7,414 nucleotides of DNA from Eubacterium sp. (lineage in GTDB: Bacteria; Bacillota; Clostridia; Lachnospirales; Lachnospiraceae), in the NCBI GenBank assembly GCA_024681495.1, contig JAILAS010000116.1, forward strand, positions 1 through 7,414, in the 5' to 3' direction. The position numbers and the translations under genes are program-made. The notes under the pieces were generated by a model, which was not told where the DNA came from, did not search any database, and saw only the letters and a program-made list of their open reading frames with translations. Of this stretch, positions 5,035 to 7,414 are shown one piece after another (the stretch's first letter is position 1; every line of letters starts with the position of its first letter).

Positions 5035-6630
5035 CTATATCTCGTTTCGCCCGAACTCGGAAAGCACGAGCCCCTCGTTTCTCTCGAGGGTCATGCCTAC
5101 GCTCCACGCGTTTACGAACAAAAGCAGCGGCCTGCCCTTCATATCCTTTACCTTGCGCATGTCGCTGGTTCCGCTCAGGTTGTCCAGATCCAGGTCCGTG
5201 TTCTCGATCCAGCGGATATGCTCGTAGGGCAGCCTCTCGAGCTTTATCTCCACGTTGTACTCGTTGTTCAGCCTGTACTTGAGAACGTCGAACTGGAGCT
5301 CGCCGACCACGCCGACGATAATCTCCTCCATACCCGTCTTATACTCCTGGAAGATCTGTATGGCGCCCTCCTGCGCAATCTGCGTCACGCCCTTAACGAA
5401 CTGCTTGCGCTTCATGGTGTCCACCTGCGAGACCCTGGCGAAGTGCTCAGGCGCAAACGTCGGAATTCCCTCGAAGGCGAATTCGTCCTTGGCGTCCGTC
5501 AATGTGTCTCCGATCGAGTAGATTCCCGGATCGAAGATACCGATGATATCCCCGGCATACGCCTCGTCGACGATGGACCTGTCGTTGGCCATTATCTGCT
5601 GGGGCGCGGTCAGGCGCACCTTCTTATGCTCCTGCACATGCGTAACCTCCATGCCGGCCTTGAACTGCCCTGACACAATGCGCATGAACGCGATCCTGTC
5701 GCGATGAGCCTTGTTCATGTTGGCCTGAATCTTAAACACGAAAGCCGAGAACTTATCGTCGTAAGGAGTAATCATCCCGGCGTCCGAATTCCTGGCCAAA
5801 GGCTCGGTGCTCATGTTCAAAAAGTGCTCGAGGAATGTCTCCACTCCGAAGTTGGTGAGGGCTGAACCGAAGAACACGGGGGAGAGCTTTCCCTCCTCCA
5901 CGAGCTTCATGTCCATCTCCTCGCCGGCGCCCTCCAAAAGCTCTATCTCATCCATTAGGTTGGCATAGTTCTCAGAGCCGATCAGCTCCTCCACCGAGGG
6001 GTCGTCCACGGAAAGCTCCTGTGTCACGCCCTCCTTCGTGCCCTTCATGGTGTCGGAGAAAACGAGAATCTTCCTCTCCTTCCTGTCGTATACACCCTTG
6101 AAGTTCTTTCCGGAACCGATGGGCCAGTTGATGGGATAGGTGCCGATGCCGAGCTCCTTCTCCACCTCGTCGGTGAGATCGAAGGTGTCCCTGGCGTCCC
6201 TGTCCATCTTGTTTATAAACGTAAAGATAGGTATGCCACGCATTGCGCATACCTTAAAAAGTTTCCTCGTCTGGGGCTCCACGCCCTTCGCGCCGTCAAT
6301 AACCATCACGGCAGAATCCGCCGCCATAAGCGTACGGTAAGTCTCCTCCGAGAAGTCCTGATGTCCGGGTGTATCGAGAATGTTCACGCACTTGCCGGCG
6401 TATTCGAACTGAAGAACCGAGCTGGTTACCGAGATTCCTCTCTCCTTCTCTATCTCCATCCAGTCAGAGACCGCGTGTCTGGCCGTAGCCTTTCCCTTTA
6501 CGGAGCCCGCCTGGTTTATCGCGCCTCCGTAGAGGAGGAGCTTCTCGGTCAACGTGGTCTTACCCGCATCCGGGTGGGAAATAATGGCGAATGTCCGCCT
6601 CTTTTCAATCTGCTCTTTATTTGATGACAT
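5035..6630 (-). CDS. prfC: Peptide chain release factor 3 (RF3), GTPase
   Basis: The 531-residue protein matches RF3 in length and domain order. The N-terminal GTPase domain has P-loop SHPDAGKTT (18-26), switch II DTPGH (86-90) and the guanine-specificity motif NKMD (140-143). Then come the EF-Tu-like domain II (about 300-390) and the RF3 C-terminal domain. The segment DWMEIEKERGISVTSSV (56-72) is diagnostic of RF3 as opposed to EF-G. RF3 is a cytosolic translational GTPase that frees RF1 or RF2 from the ribosome after peptide release. It is patchily distributed and absent from several Bacillota, including B. subtilis. The ATG at 6630-6628 is preceded by a modest AAAAGG about seven bases upstream. 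It starts 24 bases after aroC and is probably co-transcribed with it. A terminator-like hairpin lies directly behind the TAG stop. Confidence 0.97.
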   Translation of the reverse strand: MSSNKEQIEKRRTFAIISHPDAGKTTLTEKLLLYGGAINQAGSVKGKATARHAVSDWMEIEKERGISVTSSVLQFEYAGKCVNILDTPGHQDFSEETYRTLMAADSAVMVIDGAKGVEPQTRKLFKVCAMRGIPIFTFINKMDRDARDTFDLTDEVEKELGIGTYPINWPIGSGKNFKGVYDRKERKILVFSDTMKGTKEGVTQELSVDDPSVEELIGSENYANLMDEIELLEGAGEEMDMKLVEEGKLSPVFFGSALTNFGVETFLEHFLNMSTEPLARNSDAGMITPYDDKFSAFVFKIQANMNKAHRDRIAFMRIVSGQFKAGMEVTHVQEHKKVRLTAPQQIMANDRSIVDEAYAGDIIGIFDPGIYSIGDTLTDAKDEFAFEGIPTFAPEHFARVSQVDTMKRKQFVKGVTQIAQEGAIQIFQEYKTGMEEIIVGVVGELQFDVLKYRLNNEYNVEIKLERLPYEHIRWIENTDLDLDNLSGTSDMRKVKDMKGRPLLLFVNAWSVGMTLERNEGLVLSEFGRNEI

Positions 6631-6654
6631 TTCTATACCTTTTCTTCTTAAGTA

Positions 6655-7414
6655 CTACCTGCTCAATATAGCGTCCAGCAATGTGGCCGCCGCCATGGTC
6701 TCCACGACCACCGCCGCCCTGGGAGCAATTATGGGATCGTGCCTGCCGGCAATCTTTATCTTCGTGGGGTGCCCCGTCCTGTCCACGGTCTCCTGCTCCA
6801 TGCTGATGGAGGGGGTGGGCTTGAAGTGAACTCTCATGACGATGTCTCCTCCGGTGGAGATTCCGCCGAGGATGCCGCCGCAGTGGTTGGTGGCCGTCGC
6901 GATGGACTCGGGCGTGCTGTTTCCGGTGAAGGGGTCGTTGTTCTCGCTGCCCTTCAGCCTGGCCGCATTGCACCCCTCTCCGATCTCGAAGCCCTTCACG
7001 GCCCCAATGGAGAACATGGCCTTGGCCAGGTCCGCGTCCAGCTTGTCGAAGACGGGATTGCCGACGCCGGCGGGGACTCCCCTGACTATGCAGGTCACCG
7101 TTCCGCCCGACGAATCGCCGGCCGCCCGGCACTCCTCGAGATAGGCTGCGGCCTTACCGTACGCCTCCTCGTCTGGCATACACAGCGGGTTCTTCAAAAT
7201 GAACTCCTCGTCGAACCGCGAGGGGTCGCACTCCACGGGGCCGATGGCGCTCACGTATGTGGTGAACCCAATGCCCATGGCCTGCAGCGCAATGGCTGCG
7301 ACGGCGCCTGATGCCACCCTTCCGGCGGTCTCCCTGCCGGATGACCTTCCGCCGCCCCTATAGTCCCTGAAACCGTAGCGGGCATCGTAAGTGAAGTCCG
7401 CGTGGCCCGGCCTG
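6655..7414 (-). CDS. aroC: Chorismate synthase, C-terminal part (5' end beyond window)
   Basis: 252 residues plus the stop are present; the first roughly 100 residues lie outside the right edge. The frame is open to the edge, beginning RPGHADFTYDARYGFRDY and continuing through GGGRSSGRETAGRVASGA, then NHCGGILGG, FKPTPSISMEQ and GRHDPIIAPRAAVVVETMAA. These are the FMN/EPSP-binding signatures of chorismate synthase, which eliminates phosphate from 5-enolpyruvylshikimate 3-phosphate using reduced FMN to give chorismate, the last step of the shikimate pathway. The GTG at 7317-7315 is only an internal Val codon, not a start. The stop is TAG. No terminator separates it from prfC, 24 bases downstream, so the two are probably one transcript despite unrelated functions. 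No broken motif is seen in the visible part. Confidence 0.96.
   Translation of the reverse strand, partial: RPGHADFTYDARYGFRDYRGGGRSSGRETAGRVASGAVAAIALQAMGIGFTTYVSAIGPVECDPSRFDEEFILKNPLCMPDEEAYGKAAAYLEECRAAGDSSGGTVTCIVRGVPAGVGNPVFDKLDADLAKAMFSIGAVKGFEIGEGCNAARLKGSENNDPFTGNSTPESIATATNHCGGILGGISTGGDIVMRVHFKPTPSISMEQETVDRTGHPTKIKIAGRHDPIIAPRAAVVVETMAAATLLDAILSR

Noticed and set aside
6617..7132. 171-codon minus-strand frame overlapping aroC
   Set aside because: Low-complexity Arg/Gly/His-rich shadow of the high-GC aroC frame; aroC is clearly the real gene.
1..7414. An undescribed multi-gene system or mobile island
   Set aside because: All six genes belong to well-known housekeeping families, lie on one strand, and show no integrase, transposase, tRNA-associated repeat or phage-like gene.

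Overview
The window is ordinary chromosomal sequence with every gene on the minus strand, so transcription runs from high to low coordinates. The content points to a Gram-positive of the Bacillota, most likely class Clostridia and perhaps Lachnospiraceae. The evidence is RNase Y, pyruvate phosphate dikinase, Bacillus-type LexA boxes at recA, strong GGAGG ribosome binding sites and moderate GC content. The family-level placement is inference from gene content only; no similarity search was run.

In transcription order the layout is: the 3' two thirds of aroC (chorismate synthase, cut by the window edge); prfC (peptide chain release factor 3), 24 bases downstream and probably co-transcribed; an intrinsic terminator or attenuator in the 63 bases before a Cof-type HAD phosphatase gene; and a strong terminator after that gene. 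A 289-base regulatory region follows, holding two sigma-A promoters, one perfect and one near-perfect LexA box, and a GC-rich hairpin. Then come recA and recX, overlapping by four bases; a 204-base AT-rich gap with a textbook sigma-A promoter; rny (RNase Y) with its terminator; a 302-base gap; and the first 31 codons of the pyruvate phosphate dikinase gene.

Functionally the window joins aromatic amino acid biosynthesis (aroC), translation termination (prfC), phosphate ester hydrolysis (HAD), SOS recombination and its modulator (recA-recX), mRNA turnover (rny) and pyruvate/PEP interconversion (ppdK). These are housekeeping functions and I see no mobile element, CRISPR array, RNA gene or unfamiliar multi-gene system.

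The parts worth a second look are regulatory or fine-scale. They are the two-promoter, two-LexA-box arrangement with a possible structured leader ahead of recA; a Gly-to-Val change in loop L2 of RecA; a perfect inverted repeat at the predicted 5' end of the rny message; mutually exclusive AT-rich pairings around the recX stop; and a terminator between prfC and the HAD gene. Three genes use non-ATG starts (rny GTG, recX TTG, HAD TTG).
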